Part shown: piece by piece, positions 37,159 through 53,686 of the stretch
Layout of the letters: every line of letters begins with the position of its first letter
Numbering within the stretch: the first letter of the stretch is position 1
From: Gamsiella multidivaricata
Lineage: Eukaryota; Mortierellomycota; Mortierellomycetes; Mortierellales; Mortierellaceae
Assembly: GCF_025024155.1 (NCBI RefSeq)
Contig: NW_026251744.1
Location: forward strand, 248,001-312,000
Direction of reading: 5' to 3'
DNA: 64,000 nt
Position numbers and translations under genes: made by a program
The notes under the pieces: model-generated
Databases searched by the model: none
What the model was told of the DNA's origin: nothing
The model's input: the letters and a program-made list of their open reading frames with translations, nothing else

Positions 37159-40100
37159 TTAGCAGGCAACTTTGGTGACCAACGTAGGTGAGGGGGTTTT
37201 TTTACCTTGCAAGCTGCTCAACATGAGATCGTCCATACTTTGATCAAACGCGATTAGGTCCAGCACTGCATTCGGCGGTATCTCCAGATCTGCTATCGTC
37301 GTTTCGTTTTTGTCCAATTCGGCCTTCTTATGTACAAGTTTCTGATACAACGGGACAATGTTCGTCTTTTGCATAATCTGTGGTTGCACATGCAAGCCGA
37401 TCGAGGTCAAAACGAGCACGCCGGGGTATACAATATAAAATGACTTTGCTTCTCAGTGTCATTACGACTGCTGTACCTTTAATTTCAGTTCCATGACCGT
37501 ATCCCATTTGCCGACAAGGACCTTGATCTCTTTGTATTGTTTCTTTGTCGACTTAGCGCGTTTTGATCGTCGTGCTCCGAAATGTGGACCTGGTGACAGG
37601 GGGCCCTGCTTTCTCTTCGCAGCCGAGGATGTAGAAGTTAGCGTATCCTGAACGTTGGGGTTTGTCTGTTCCAAATTTGATGCAGAGATTGTTGCAGATT
37701 CATCATCTCCAGGTGTGGAAGTTCCAGGAGCGTATACTCGGATGAATAGCGTTGTCGAGTCAAAGTTGAGAATTCTAAACGCGTAAAAAGAAAACCTTAT
37801 TAAGATTAATTTGTACATACTTGAGCGTCCAAATACCCGAGGCATACCTTTCATTCCTGCAGTTTGAACACAAACTGGGTACGGTCTCGATAAACGAGCA
37901 AATGTTGGATTCAGTGTCGTCCGTCTGTGTCACTTCCGTTCTCATTACAACAACTTCAGGTCCTCCGTTGTACCTAGATCAACGAGGGATACCGCTATGT
38001 TAGAGTTGGTTCTTATGTTTTCAGCGGATGGAGTTCAGCCTACAGTCCGAAGATGCATTTACAGTGCTCGGAGGTACATCCACTCGTCTTCTTTGACCAA
38101 AAAGATATCTTCGTCGTTTTCTGCGTCAACAGGGTGATGAAGATCGAAGACGAATAAACCATGTCTGCAGAGGAGACTAGAGTTATCGATGGTCGTGGGT
38201 CGCGCATTGCCCATGGGTCGCTTTACATAGTTCAGCCAGCTTTTCATGAACCCCTCTATAATATAGAAGGAACAAGCATGTTGTAAATATTTTATCAAGT
38301 CCGTACAGTCAGGGTCCGCAATAGACATTCCGCATTCTCACCTTGAGAAACAACATAATATCTTTCTCCAGGATTCATATGGCTCAAGCGCGCTCCTCTC
38401 ATCATCATACTCGCAAGTTCTTGCTGCAGAAAAAAAAAGCAGAAAAAAAAAGATACATTAGGTAATATGAACCTACAACTACGCTAACTCAAATACAGAT
38501 CTTTTTGGCATACCTTTTCAGAAGTTGCCCTGGCTGCGGTGTCCTTCATGTTGTCAATTTGAGACTGTAGTTGACCGCGGCATATAGTGCACTCGAGGGC
38601 GTCGCTTCCAGGCAAAGGCAGTTCCCCAAAAACGCGTGTTATCACCTCCAAGGCCTGAGTAGTGGAGATAGTAGCAGTCAACGTCTGTTTACGTGCGCAA
38701 AGTGAACACAAGCCAACCCGTATCCATTAACGCTTACCGCCTTGTTGATCAGTTTACGCTTTGTCTTATCATTCGCGAGGGCAGAGTGTGGACAAAGGAC
38801 ATCATGTATGTATGCCTCAGAGATGGGACTGGCATCCTCTGCCGTCGTCTTGTGCAGCTGGTGAAAACGCGGGGCGACCTTCAACCAGTCCGTGAGCCAA
38901 AGCTTGGATACCCACGCAGCCAATGGGCTTCTGACCCCCTTAGCCTTGCGCTCAAACTCCTCAATGTCTTTACGGTGCATCAATGTGTACAGCTTGTCTG
39001 CAAGGGCAAGGAAAATTTCACGAAATAAGTTCAGTCAGCTGAACCAGGCGTCATAAAAAACATTACCCGAACATGGGACCTGAAGGCGTCTTACCTTGGA
39101 ACACATTTTTTGTACAGACCTCACAGATATCGTCTGAAGTCAATATTGGGTCGATCTTGACTTGAAGCCGGTCCACTAAGTAGTGCCACGCCAGCTATAG
39201 ACAGAAACTGGGTAAGAAAACTGCTCAAGAACATGAGAAAGGCAAAGATCCCGCAAAGTGCATACCTCGCTAATACGCTTGCTCTTCAAAACCATTGTGG
39301 GACATATTTTTCCATGCTCGCAGACCAGGCTACTGTTATCAATTGCATGTGGCACCTTGCTGTCGAGCTGCATATACTTGCCAAGCGACTCGGCGGGTAC
39401 ATAGTACCCTTTATCCTGTTGAATACGACAAATTAGACCAGGCTCCTAAGGTACAGTTTCGGTTGCACCCATATCATGTTCCAACAGCTTACCTCTTCAC
39501 AGCCAACGTGCCAGTACTGATAAAGCTGGCGCCGCTCATTCCGCGCTGCTTCAAAGGTTCCTTTGATTTTATTGGTGCTATGAGTTACATTTGGATGTTA
39601 TTCACCGAACGACTGTTTCAAGATTTTCATCTTCATAAAGACCGTCTAAAGCATCACTTACTAGTCAACATGCTCTTTGAGCTCGTTTTGAAAAGCGGTG
39701 TTGTCCTGCTCAACAACGTATAGTGTCTCTGCAGGAGGTGCGCATGGCTTGATTGGAGGTGTCAAACTTCTCTTGGTGTATGTCAACATGTATGCATTTC
39801 GCGAAGAAAGCGTGCTATGATCAGAGCCAGGTATACCTTGTCGGTTATTGATGGTTCCAGTGTATACCGTGCCAAACGCATGCGAGAGGTATGTTTCGTT
39901 ACCTGAGTAGCCTTTCATCTTCTATTCCTCCGCTTTTGCATGATGGTTTCTTGGTTTTTGTTTTCGGAGCTGTCTCAGAATAGTCTTCCGGATCAAATTT
40001 GGTGCCCTGGAATTCTGCCACTTCCTCGTCATTCAACACGAACCACTTATTGCTCCTATAATGAATCATAGTATTAGCGACAGCATATAGCAAACAGAGA

Positions 40101-41961
40101 AACCTTCTAAAGTAGCAAAGGAACTTGTCACCCACTCTCTGTCCAGAACATGAGCACTAAAGTGACCGGAATGGGCGCTTGGTCCGCTGTGGACTAGCAC
40201 AGCGGATAGTTCATATTTAACGCTGGTATTTGAGCGTAGGAGCTCCGAAAAGTCAATAGTCTCTGGAAATCGGATCGTGTCCTTGGATTTCCTTTTCGTC
40301 CACATTACATTGTCATAGATAAACCGCATCAGTTGAATGTTCAGCACCTGGTTGAGAGTACCAAGACGTCAACAAAGATAGTCTAGCATATCAGCTTCAA
40401 TTTCCAACATTATCTTCTTAATAAGATCGACCGCGGGGGGTTCACCTACATTGGGTAGCTTGTCGATCTTTATCACCCTTGACGCATCTTGAAGCGATCC
40501 ACATGTCGAGCACGAATACCTATTGTCGGCGTTTAATACGATATTAGCTCAATATTGTTAGAGGTTGCCGGTATCTTAGCTATATATCCGCACGCAGTAT
40601 TCCCCTACCGATCTGTCCCTGAAAGTTCTTCAGGTTCCACGAACTCTTCAAGGCAATCCATGAAGGTGCAGTTGTCTTTAATGTTTAGCATCAATTCGTA
40701 AAACGTACAGTCCTTCACGGACGTCTTTTTACAGTTCCTGCAGGTCGTGTTATAGGAGTAATGACCCTGGAACTGTTTTCAACATGGAAGATCAGCTTCA
40801 TTTCCGTGCTTGATTTTCATATGACTCAGCTAGGCATACACATAAACAAGCAAGTCAAACCTGGTTTTGGATGAAAGCCCCCAACTCCGGATCCTCTTGA
40901 CGCTGGAGCTGACCGTCGATCCTTGCCATGAAAAGATTGCAGAACCTAGGGAAAGGTGTAGAAGCAAAATACCATCGACCTATTAGCTCCAGAGAAGGGA
41001 GCAACTTGTCATTGTCAACGTAGTGTCTCAGCTTACTCTTGGGCATCTTGCTGCATGGCTATATCCAACCTCAAGGAGCTCACAAGCGATAGCGGGCTGT
41101 AAAATTTCTTCAATCCACGATCCAAGTGCGCGAAGAGCAGCTGCAACTGGTACAATGCGTTCTATATCATAAATACAATAATGTAATAAATATATGTATT
41201 AGACCATAATGCAAGCGATTCGACCTAAAGCTTTTTCTCGAAAGCCAACAAGTTCTTGATTTACCATCGATTTGTCCGAGTCTTTGCCAAAGCGACATCT
41301 GTAGATAATATCGCGAAAAGCTGGATTGTGGAACCAGACCTGCAGCAGAGAGTTTGCATAACACGTTGCACCAAGATTCTAACCACGAAGGAATACATAT
41401 GTATCGCTTAGAAAAGTCGTTGGAATTTTCGTCCGCTGCATTATTTCACAATCGTTACCTTCATACCAGCCGGGGTATTCTCTACACGCTTTGAAATCCG
41501 GGGATCAAGTTTATCCGCAAAGATTGCCATATACTTGTCGAGTGCATCTAATATACAGGATGACGCAAAGTAAGAACTTGTTGTCGCTCGTTCCTGACCA
41601 TCGCAACTGATTAATCCCTACCGTCTGTCTCCCACTGATCCTGTCCTATGTATTTTAAGCAGTGGGGATTCCCGTCCTTGCAAAGAGCGGCAGTACAATT
41701 GCCACTGCTGCCTTTTGTCGATCTTGTGCTTTCTGATATATGGTTCACGTCTTGAACACTGCAATATGGGAAGACGCTGTTGGTGTCACGGGCGATGCTG
41801 GGCTCGCCCGATGGTTTCTTTGAACTTCCTTCCTCGCCCTGAGCAATTGGCCCCAGGCCATATACTGAGCGGATATGATCCATGGTCAGATCCTCAACGC
41901 TCCTGATATCTTGACCTATGAAACGCCATTGCTTGTCCAATTTTTTGCTAAGAGGTGCCAT
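37159..41961 (-). CDS. USP48-like ubiquitin-specific protease with DUSP and ubiquitin-like domains
   Basis: A heavily split gene with roughly 17-19 exons over 4.8 kb. The Cys box is NLGATCYANSLLQVWFHNP (41377-41320), the QQDAQEF motif crosses an exon boundary near 41045, and the His box is HSGPSAHSGHFSAHVLDRE (about 40130-40190), followed by NKWFVLNDEEV. Zinc-binding CxxC pairs are present (TCRNCKK, CSTCG). C-terminal to the catalytic core are at least two DUSP-type segments recognised by IDNSSLVCEHGKICP and IDNSSLLCRHGLFVF. A ubiquitin-like end contains KVLVGKWDTVMELKLK and is followed by IPPNAVLDLIAFDQS. This order matches USP48/UBP26, which removes ubiquitin from chromatin and signalling substrates. 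The gene begins with MAPLSKKLDKQWRFIGQD. The stop at 37159 assumes no further intron; a possible donor after SSLQ leaves the last 14 residues uncertain. Confidence 0.88.
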
Positions 41962-42254
41962 GATATGGATAATGATACGAGCTCATACGCTTGAGCTCTG
42001 AACAGTCCAGTGCGCTTCGTTTCTTGTGTAAAATATGCCTCTGTGTCTGACCGACGTCTTGAATCGGTGTAAAGTTGAGATGTGCATGTGCATTCCTGCC
42101 TTCACTGGTGCCTGCCTTTACCAAGGGGGGAAATACCGTCACAAGCGGCTCTTGCTCATCCTTTTCTCAGTCCATCTCGAGCCTCTCTCATCCTCACTTC
42201 TTCTTGTTTTGTCTTCGTCTTCGTCTTCGTCTTCACCATCAGCCCTGCCCTTTT

Positions 42255-43442
42255 ATGGATTCGTACGTGGGACTTGCAGGATGGGCATTCTTGCCCTCGT
42301 TTATCACCAACGTTCTGCAGTCTATCTGGTACTCGTTCAAGTACCCAGTCAACTCTGGAGCTAAACCAGCGCCGAATACCCCGAAACATCGTCGCCATTA
42401 TAACAGGATCTATTGCGGCGTAGTCCTCGCCTATCTTGCATATACAATTGTCGAAGTCGACAGGTCCACCCCGACCAATTGCTATGACCTATTGGATATC
42501 AACTTCCACACGTTTTCGCAGAAGCAGCTTAGGACCAACTTCAGGAAGGCGTCACTCATGTATCATCCGGACAAAGTTGGAGAAGTTGGGGCAGGTACTG
42601 AGTTGTGCTTCCCAGCCGTTCAATTTATTCGATATATCACGTCTGTCAATATCTACTCGACTTTCTAATGCATGGTATCATAATATTACTGGGTACCATA
42701 GACACGTTCGTTCGGATTCGGGCAGCACATGAGATCCTGAGCGACCCTGTTATAAAGGTGGCCTATGATCGATTTGGACCGGACCTGGCTCTCACCTGTA
42801 CGACCTGCAAGACCACTAAGGATTATATCCAACAAGGACTCATGTCCTTTTACACATTCTACTTGGGCTCCGGGATCGTTTTAGTCTTGATGAGCGTTCT
42901 TGGAAAGGGACAGTTTGGACGATATTGGCGATTTATTGTACTTTTCGGTATGGCAGCATTGGAGCTGGCTATGGTGACCCGCGCGGCGCCACTTACGCTC
43001 TTATCCTGGGTCATGCCGCACCGGGTGACATTCGAGCAAGTGGCGATCCTCCACCAGATCTTTATCTCGACTTTCATCGCCATTTCGCAGATCGGGCCAA
43101 TTTTGGTGCCCTCCAAGGAACAGGAAAAGAGTAACATCAAGGATCTCATTACTCGATTGGAACTCCTCACTGCCATTTCCCGTAAGTCGCTATGAATAGG
43201 TTGCTGTCATCATGGACGCTTTATCCTACTTTACTGACACCCTCTTTATCAAAATAGAAACTGAGTCCGTTGGGCAGCTGCAAAGTGTTTTTGACGTGTA
43301 CAGAGGAGACGAGGCATGCATGACGCAGCTGAAGCGACAGATGGGTATGATGGCTCTTGACGCACGACTAACACAGGATCAGATGTTGAATGAGGCTAGG
43401 AGCGCGGTTCAAAGGCGACTCTTGCAACGAAAGAATACGTAG
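42255..43442 (+). CDS. J-domain (Hsp40) membrane protein
   Basis: Three exons (42255-42594, 42702-43181, 43258-43442) encode 334 residues. A hydrophobic N-terminal segment (IYCGVVLAYLAYTIVEVD) precedes a J domain (CYDLLDINFHTFSQKQLR ... SLMYHPDKVG, then RIRAAHEILSDPVIKVAYDR). The HPD tripeptide that stimulates Hsp70 ATPase is intact. A CTTCKTT segment and three or four membrane helices follow (FYLGSGIVLVLMSVLG, WRFIVLFGMAALELAMV, LHQIFISTFIAISQIGP). The topology suggests an ER or other endomembrane Hsp40 that recruits Hsp70 for folding or degradation at the membrane; the compartment is inference. The start is the Met of MDSYVGLAGW; upstream the frame is pyrimidine-rich leader. The intron inside the J domain uses donor GTACTG and acceptor CATAG. 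It is divergent from the USP48-like gene, 293 bp apart. Confidence 0.87.
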
Positions 43443-43519
43443 TTTATATAGTGGGCATGCCAATCATAATCCAGATGAACTTCGATCCGACTGCCATTTT
43501 GGGATGCTCTGAGGTGCTA

Positions 43520-43541
43520 TTTTTTTTTTTTTTTTTTTTTT
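43520..43541. promoter_or_regulatory. Poly(dT) tract in a 124-bp intergenic promoter
   Basis: A run of 22 T lies 25 bp before the NEPRO-like start codon. The whole gap from the preceding stop is only 124 bp, so this tract is likely the nucleosome-excluding element of that compact promoter. The role is inferred from known poly(dA:dT) behaviour. Confidence 0.55.
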
Positions 43542-43566
43542 GGTTTCCCTCCACCCTTGCTACAAC

Positions 43567-45337
43567 ATGGCGACGACTGATCAGTCCTCGATTCCAATCT
43601 ACTTCCAAAGGACGCTCGTTCCACCTCATTCAATCGCAGTGTCTGCTTTGGGCTCCTCGCGACCCTCCTCGCGATTTGCATCTCCAGCTTCGTCTCCAGC
43701 ACTTACACCCACCAAATCATTTGCTGACTCGACTGTAGCTTCATTGAAAACATTCCTGCCTCGTACAACCCTTCGCAAATCGCCCGACCATGCAGGCAAT
43801 ATGGAGCGGCTGCTCTTTTTTCGAGAATGCTTCCGTAGGATGGAGTTTTGGGAGGAAAGCGCTATCCTGGAGAGGATGTATTATAAGAATAAGTCTCAGC
43901 ACAGACATGCCGGGTACTTTCAGCGACTTTGCGAGGTAACGACCCTTCCTTCAAGGCTTGCCGTCCACGAAATGTTGACAGCTAGGTCGCCTTATGCTAA
44001 TGTTTGATCTAATTGGTTTGTGCTAGTGTCGTCGCCTTGTCTCGCGGATAATGGAACTCGGTATGGCTGGACTTATGGACGATCTGGTGAAGAATTTTTA
44101 TTCCGGGAGAAGGTATGTCAATGTTCTTTCGTAATAGCCAAGATTCGTCTGAATGATAAATGCAGCTCATTGAAAGACTTCCTTATTTTTACTTGTGGCC
44201 TGCTTTAAATAGCTTGAAGGCCGCGATGAGTGGCAATGTGCAGTGGGACTCTATACCATATCGATCAACCGTGGCGTTTACGATGACACGCATCATTGGA
44301 TCAGTCCTGCTGCTGCAAAAGTTACAGTTCGCATTGCACGAAACCTATGGGTATGGAAATCTGACAAGGACTAGCTATAGTAATGAACCATGACAATTTC
44401 TTACCCAACTAATTCGCTGCATTATCGTCTTCATAGGACATTTTATCAGCTCATGTCAAAAACCCAGTTCATGTCGTTTGCGCTAATAGTAATTGGACTC
44501 TGCAGCAGACTGACAGTGCTATCAAAAGCATGGACAAGCGAACTTGTCGACTGCTATGAGCTGCTAAATACATGGATCAAATTGTTTCCAAAGGAGGACA
44601 CCCGATCGAACTCGGTGGACTACGAAGGGCAACTTCCAGATTCCATTCACAGTTTGATTGCTGCCAAAGTACCTACGATCCCGAAACTACCATCGCCATC
44701 GATGCAACCCCAGTATATGGAATATGTGCCAGTAGAAGGATTAGATTTGGGCGAAGTTATACAACGAGCAGAGTTACCTTCTGCACTAGAATCTTCAACA
44801 GCACGGCCACAACAGAGGCAGAACTACCCTTTCTCGCTAAAGTCCGAACCAGGACCTGACTCGAGCTTGGAAAATGCGGACCTAGACGACACACACGCCA
44901 GTCTCCGAGGCGAAACCGACACAATCTCTGGGAAAAATTCTACCACTCCTTCAATTATTCAATCCAGCAAGGCGAAGAAGACACTGTCGGATCTGTCGGA
45001 TATGGATAAAATCTTTGGGGACAAAAAGAAACAGAAGGCGAAGGACAAAATGAAAGTAAAAAATATCGGCGACTCTGCCGCATCCCCGTTTCAGTCTGCT
45101 CCCTCGTCATCAGGCCCGAATTCAGGTTTGAAGGGCAAGGCCAACACTGGATCCACCACAAACTTTGACGACATATTTAGTTTTGATCGGCAGCCATCTT
45201 CAGCGCGAGGAGCAACCACTACAAAGCTGAAGAAGATAAGCAAGGAGATCGACGATATCTTTGGGACTTCCAAAAAGCCAAAGAAGTCGACAGGCTCGGA
45301 GATCCTTGGTGGCCCACCAAAAAAGAAAAAGAAATAA
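43567..45337 (+). CDS. NEPRO-like nucleolar protein (DUF4477-type N-terminus)
   Basis: Four phase-consistent exons (43567-43935, 44027-44112, 44213-44350, 44437-45337) encode 497 residues. The segment ILERMYYKNKSQHRHAGYFQ matches the hallmark YKNKxQHR of the nucleolus and neural progenitor (NEPRO) family. Helical exons follow (RRLVSRIMELGMAGLMDDLV, then FMSFALIVIGLCSRLTVLSK). The C-terminal third is Lys-rich and repeats a short acidic-aromatic motif: MDKIFGDKKK, FDDIFSF and IDDIFGTSKK, ending PPKKKKK. The family is linked to nucleolar RNA processing, possibly with RNase MRP/P subunits; that is family knowledge and tentative. Exon 3 uses acceptor AATAG at 44212; another CAG at 44165 leads to an early stop. 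Confidence 0.78.
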
Positions 45338-45803
45338 ATTACACGTGATGATTGTGACCTCGCTGAACGTCATGGCATTTGAGAATGGTGGGAAAGGAGG
45401 GAGGGAAACGTCGCTTCTTCCCTCCACACGTTCATGCACACACCACAACCAGCTTCACTTGAATAGACGGAACCTCGGACTTTTGACCAGTCCTCTTTCT
45501 ACTCTTTCCAGCCTGCACACTCAAGCAGCAGTGGAGTGTCCACACTCACCCTACAGATATACGCATACATTCACGGATATATTCACGCTTGCGCTCATAC
45601 TCGCACGCACGCTGACGCACTACAAACCAACAGCTTCAACAAAAACAGCAACTTTCCAGCAAAGGTTTACATTTTGCTGAAGGGCACCTTTCACCATTGA
45701 ACAGCAACTATCTTACGTCGCCGACCTCGCCAACCTCGCCAATCTTCAAAGGGTCCTCGTCCTCTGCGCACTATTGATTGCATTCCACTATCTGTACCCC
45801 AAA
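45338..45803. other. Intergenic region and promoter of the USP7-like gene
   Basis: 466 bp with no supported gene. Short CACA and CGCACGC-type stretches lie near 45550-45620. The region ends at a start codon that is followed immediately by an intron. Confidence 0.55.
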
Positions 45804-50610
<4,807 letters not shown>

Positions 50611-50701
50611 GCATGCTTGTGCACGAAATAAAACCGCAATGACGGTACCATGAGCCGATTTTGCTTCTGCTTTATGTTGAAAGGAGCCAAGGTCATTTTT
50701 A

Positions 50702-52891
50702 TTATGTATCCTGAAACTCATCTGTGGAATGCAAGTCGTTCTTGTCTGCAAATAACTCGTCCTTTGAATCAAACCGAATCACTTTACGCGGTGGCCCGTC
50801 TCCTCCACGGTTGCTGTTCTCCGACATGTTCTTTCCACCGCGAACGACAGATCCTGATCGAATCCATCGATCTAGGTTGACAGTGTCCTGGTTTTCTTCC
50901 TTGGGTCGAAAGTCCCGTATAATGTTTTGTTGTTGACTGCCGCTGTTAGTCCTGGTGTCTGATAAAGTGCGTTTCTTCCCTGAGAAAGATGAGATCTTTG
51001 AGGGGGTAGAGGTAGTCGACTTGGGGTGCATGACCCAGCTCTCCATCATACTTGCTGACGAGGTCTGACGTCCACGTGTAAGAGCTTTAGCAGACGTTTT
51101 TGGTGGCATTGTAGGTTGCTGCTCCTCGACTTTGGCGGGTTGAGTGGTCATGAAGATGTTGCGGGATGTTTGTTCCAATGCAGGCTTGACAAAGGGTTGA
51201 TGCTGCACCACGAAAGAGTTTGCTCCGCGCCCTCGGCCAGAAAGGCGGTTGTCAGAGATTTCGATAGGTTCCAGCTTGATAAAAGGTAATGTCGGTACTT
51301 TTGCTTTCTTCAAAAACGGACTTGAAGACGTGAATGGCGACTCTGGAGAATTGTTGTATCGTTGCTTAGGCGGCGGAGCACTGTCAGTTGGTAGCGTAGG
51401 CAGTTTAGGAATACTGGGTGCAGTTGGTCGATCGTATCGGCTCTTAATTTTCGCCTTCACTACTCCATCGGAATTCTTCTCCAGTGTCAGCGCTCGGGTG
51501 TCCTGGACCGTCCGCGATGGAGTAATTTCGTCCTCACCTATGTTATCCAGCACCATTTCCACATCGCTCCTGCTCCGAACAAATGCTAGGCGTCCCTTCG
51601 CTCCGGTTGTCCCCTTTTTAGAGGATCTGGGCCGATAAAGCGTGCCAAATGTCGACCGTATGGCATTCAAAATCTTTTGGTACGTGTTTAAGTTGAACAT
51701 ATGGTCCAGTTCTGTCTGTTGTGCGGGTGCCTTCTCCTTCTTCATCGCCTTCATGACCCCCTCCAATTCCTGAACATACCGGCGGTTCCTCTTGGAGCAC
51801 ATGCGTCTCATCAGAGCGTTCATCTTAAACTCCTCTCCGCGACGCTGATATTCAAGTTGGTGTTGTGGTACCGGATCAGATAGAGGGTGAAGATAGATTT
51901 GCCCTAGTTTTGCAAGAGCTAGACATTCCGATAGCCCTACTCCGTCTTCCTTTGCAAAATCCGGCCGCTGCGCGAACGACAAATTGTAAATCCGATTCAG
52001 TCGATCGACCCATCTCTGCATCGGGTTAATGTCCGATCCTTGCTCATTATAATAGCTGGTCCCATTGTCCTTTACAGTCTTATTTCGCTCACTCGTGGTC
52101 AGCTCAGGGAATAGAATTGTTTGGCTCGGCAACCGCCTCCACGGTGCTGAATGATATCCCTGAAAGAAAGACTCCGCGACCTCCTCATGGACTTTCGAAT
52201 TTGTCAGGTCGATTCCCAACAGTCGCTTGAATACCGGTTGTTTCTGCTGATGCTGTTGCTCTTGTCGACCAAAGATCCTGGCGAGACCTATATCCGTCAC
52301 GTCCGTGCCTGAGAGATTAAGGTATTCCAGTTTTGCAGGGCCTGATGATCCAAACGTAACACTGCGAACCAAGTGGCTCAATCCTGTATCGCTGATCCTC
52401 AACTGCGCAAGATTCAGGAACCGAAGCTGTGATAATGCAGATAACCCTGCCATATCCTTGTCAATGAATCCAATTGAATCCGGATCATCGCCACCACCGC
52501 CACCAGTACCAATCCCTCCAGACAGATCTAAATAAACGAGACAGTACGCAAACGACCCCAGGTATGGGATATCCTTTACGAGCGAGCATCGAAGTCCAGT
52601 GTATTCGGGTCCCAAAAACTCAGCTCCGTAGGCCTCCGCAAAGAGAATGATCCCTGCTTGTCGCTGTTCTGTTGTAAGACGCCACTGGGTCGATCTGTGA
52701 GTGAATTCTGCATAGAGGGCTTGACCGAAGGGATGGAAGGGCAGACCTTCCAAGGTGGCAAAGATCTGGAGATGAGAGATGCATGTCTGAATAGTGAGGT
52801 GGAAGAGGGAAGGGAAGTTTTGAGGCGTGTGCTTCTGTCGTTGAGATGCGAGTTCCTGCAGGGCCTGTATCCTGGCGACAGAGGATATCAT
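50702..52891 (-). CDS. Leucine-rich-repeat protein of unknown role
   Basis: A single exon of 729 residues. LRR units are visible at about residues 95-200: CLVYLDLSGG, QLRFLNLAQLRISDTGLSHL, KLEYLNLSGTDVTDIGLARI and LLGIDLTNSKVHEEV. They fit the cysteine-lacking LxxLxLxxTxITDxGL pattern of F-box/AMN1-like solenoids. An N-terminal helical segment precedes them. The second half is disordered, basic and rich in Pro and Ser, with KRNRRYVQEL, SGRGRGANS and GKKRTLSDTR. A nuclear role is plausible but unproven. The open frame extends 46 codons upstream, but that part is pyrimidine- and Arg-rich leader; I chose MISSVARIQAL, which starts the structured region. No F-box is visible. Confidence 0.8.
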   Translation of the reverse strand: MISSVARIQALQELASQRQKHTPQNFPSLFHLTIQTCISHLQIFATLEGLPFHPFGQALYAEFTHRSTQWRLTTEQRQAGIILFAEAYGAEFLGPEYTGLRCSLVKDIPYLGSFAYCLVYLDLSGGIGTGGGGGDDPDSIGFIDKDMAGLSALSQLRFLNLAQLRISDTGLSHLVRSVTFGSSGPAKLEYLNLSGTDVTDIGLARIFGRQEQQHQQKQPVFKRLLGIDLTNSKVHEEVAESFFQGYHSAPWRRLPSQTILFPELTTSERNKTVKDNGTSYYNEQGSDINPMQRWVDRLNRIYNLSFAQRPDFAKEDGVGLSECLALAKLGQIYLHPLSDPVPQHQLEYQRRGEEFKMNALMRRMCSKRNRRYVQELEGVMKAMKKEKAPAQQTELDHMFNLNTYQKILNAIRSTFGTLYRPRSSKKGTTGAKGRLAFVRSRSDVEMVLDNIGEDEITPSRTVQDTRALTLEKNSDGVVKAKIKSRYDRPTAPSIPKLPTLPTDSAPPPKQRYNNSPESPFTSSSPFLKKAKVPTLPFIKLEPIEISDNRLSGRGRGANSFVVQHQPFVKPALEQTSRNIFMTTQPAKVEEQQPTMPPKTSAKALTRGRQTSSASMMESWVMHPKSTTSTPSKISSFSGKKRTLSDTRTNSGSQQQNIIRDFRPKEENQDTVNLDRWIRSGSVVRGGKNMSENSNRGGDGPPRKVIRFDSKDELFADKNDLHSTDEFQDT

Positions 52892-53168
52892 GGTAAGTGG
52901 TGGGGTCCGGTCTAAGGAAGAAAAAGCGGCAAAGAGATGAGGTAAACAACAGTCCCTGGATGCCCTCCTCAGGACGCGTTGGTCCGTGCGCCTGCGCTGG
53001 GATACGGCGCGTAAATGTGAGCCAATCAAAAAAGATATTCGCTTCGAATTTCTTCTTTCTTACTTTACTCCCCATACAACTTCTCTCTCCCTATCCGCAG
53101 TTTGCTGCATTGCTTCGACCACCCCATACCTTTTCACGCTCAATATACAATACACATCCTCAGACGCT

Positions 53169-53686
53169 ATGGCGCCCTTGAAACTCGTTTTACTGGTCAT
53201 GGCGCTCTGCTTCATCGATACCACCTATGTCCATACCTGCGGTAAGATCGCGCGCCACGACTGGCGAGGATATCGCTCTATTGATCGTTCCATTTAGAGC
53301 CAGCACACCGCCGCGACCCTGTGGAATCCCTAGCCAAAAAAAATACGAAGCAGTACTGTAAGATTAGGCAGAGGCCTTCAAAGACTTTGAACTGACTGCA
53401 GCATCAATGGCTACGGCAACGTGATCGACAAGGCCATTTTTGACATGTTCCGTGGACCATGCGACAACCTACCTGGACAGAGAAACCCTGAAAATCTCTG
53501 TGAAGGCACCAAGGGTATCGCATGCTTTGTACCTTGAGGTCATGACCGCAGGGTCTTTGATACCTTCCATACCGCAGTCGCCAGCATCATAACCAAGGGA
53601 TATGGCACACAGGACTTCGTTATCGCAGCTGTCGCGGTCGATGGCATCAAGAGGTTCTGTCCACAGAACTGTGAGGATTGGATTTA
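53169..53686 (+). pseudogene. Broken small secreted cysteine-containing protein
   Basis: Exon 1 (53169-53241) encodes a good signal peptide, MAPLKLVLLVMALCFIDTTY, then VHTC. Later sequence gives INGYGNVIDKAIFDMFRGPC with Cys residues and, in the same frame, continues to IKRFCPQNCEDWI and a stop (TAG, about 53684). An in-frame TGA interrupts this between CFVP and GHDRR (about 53533). A second exon near 53299-53358, with plausible GT/AG ends, carries an A8 homopolymer and does not splice into the right phase. Two lesions suggest decay, but sequencing error at the homopolymer or unusual splicing are alternatives. I do not know the family. Confidence 0.5.
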
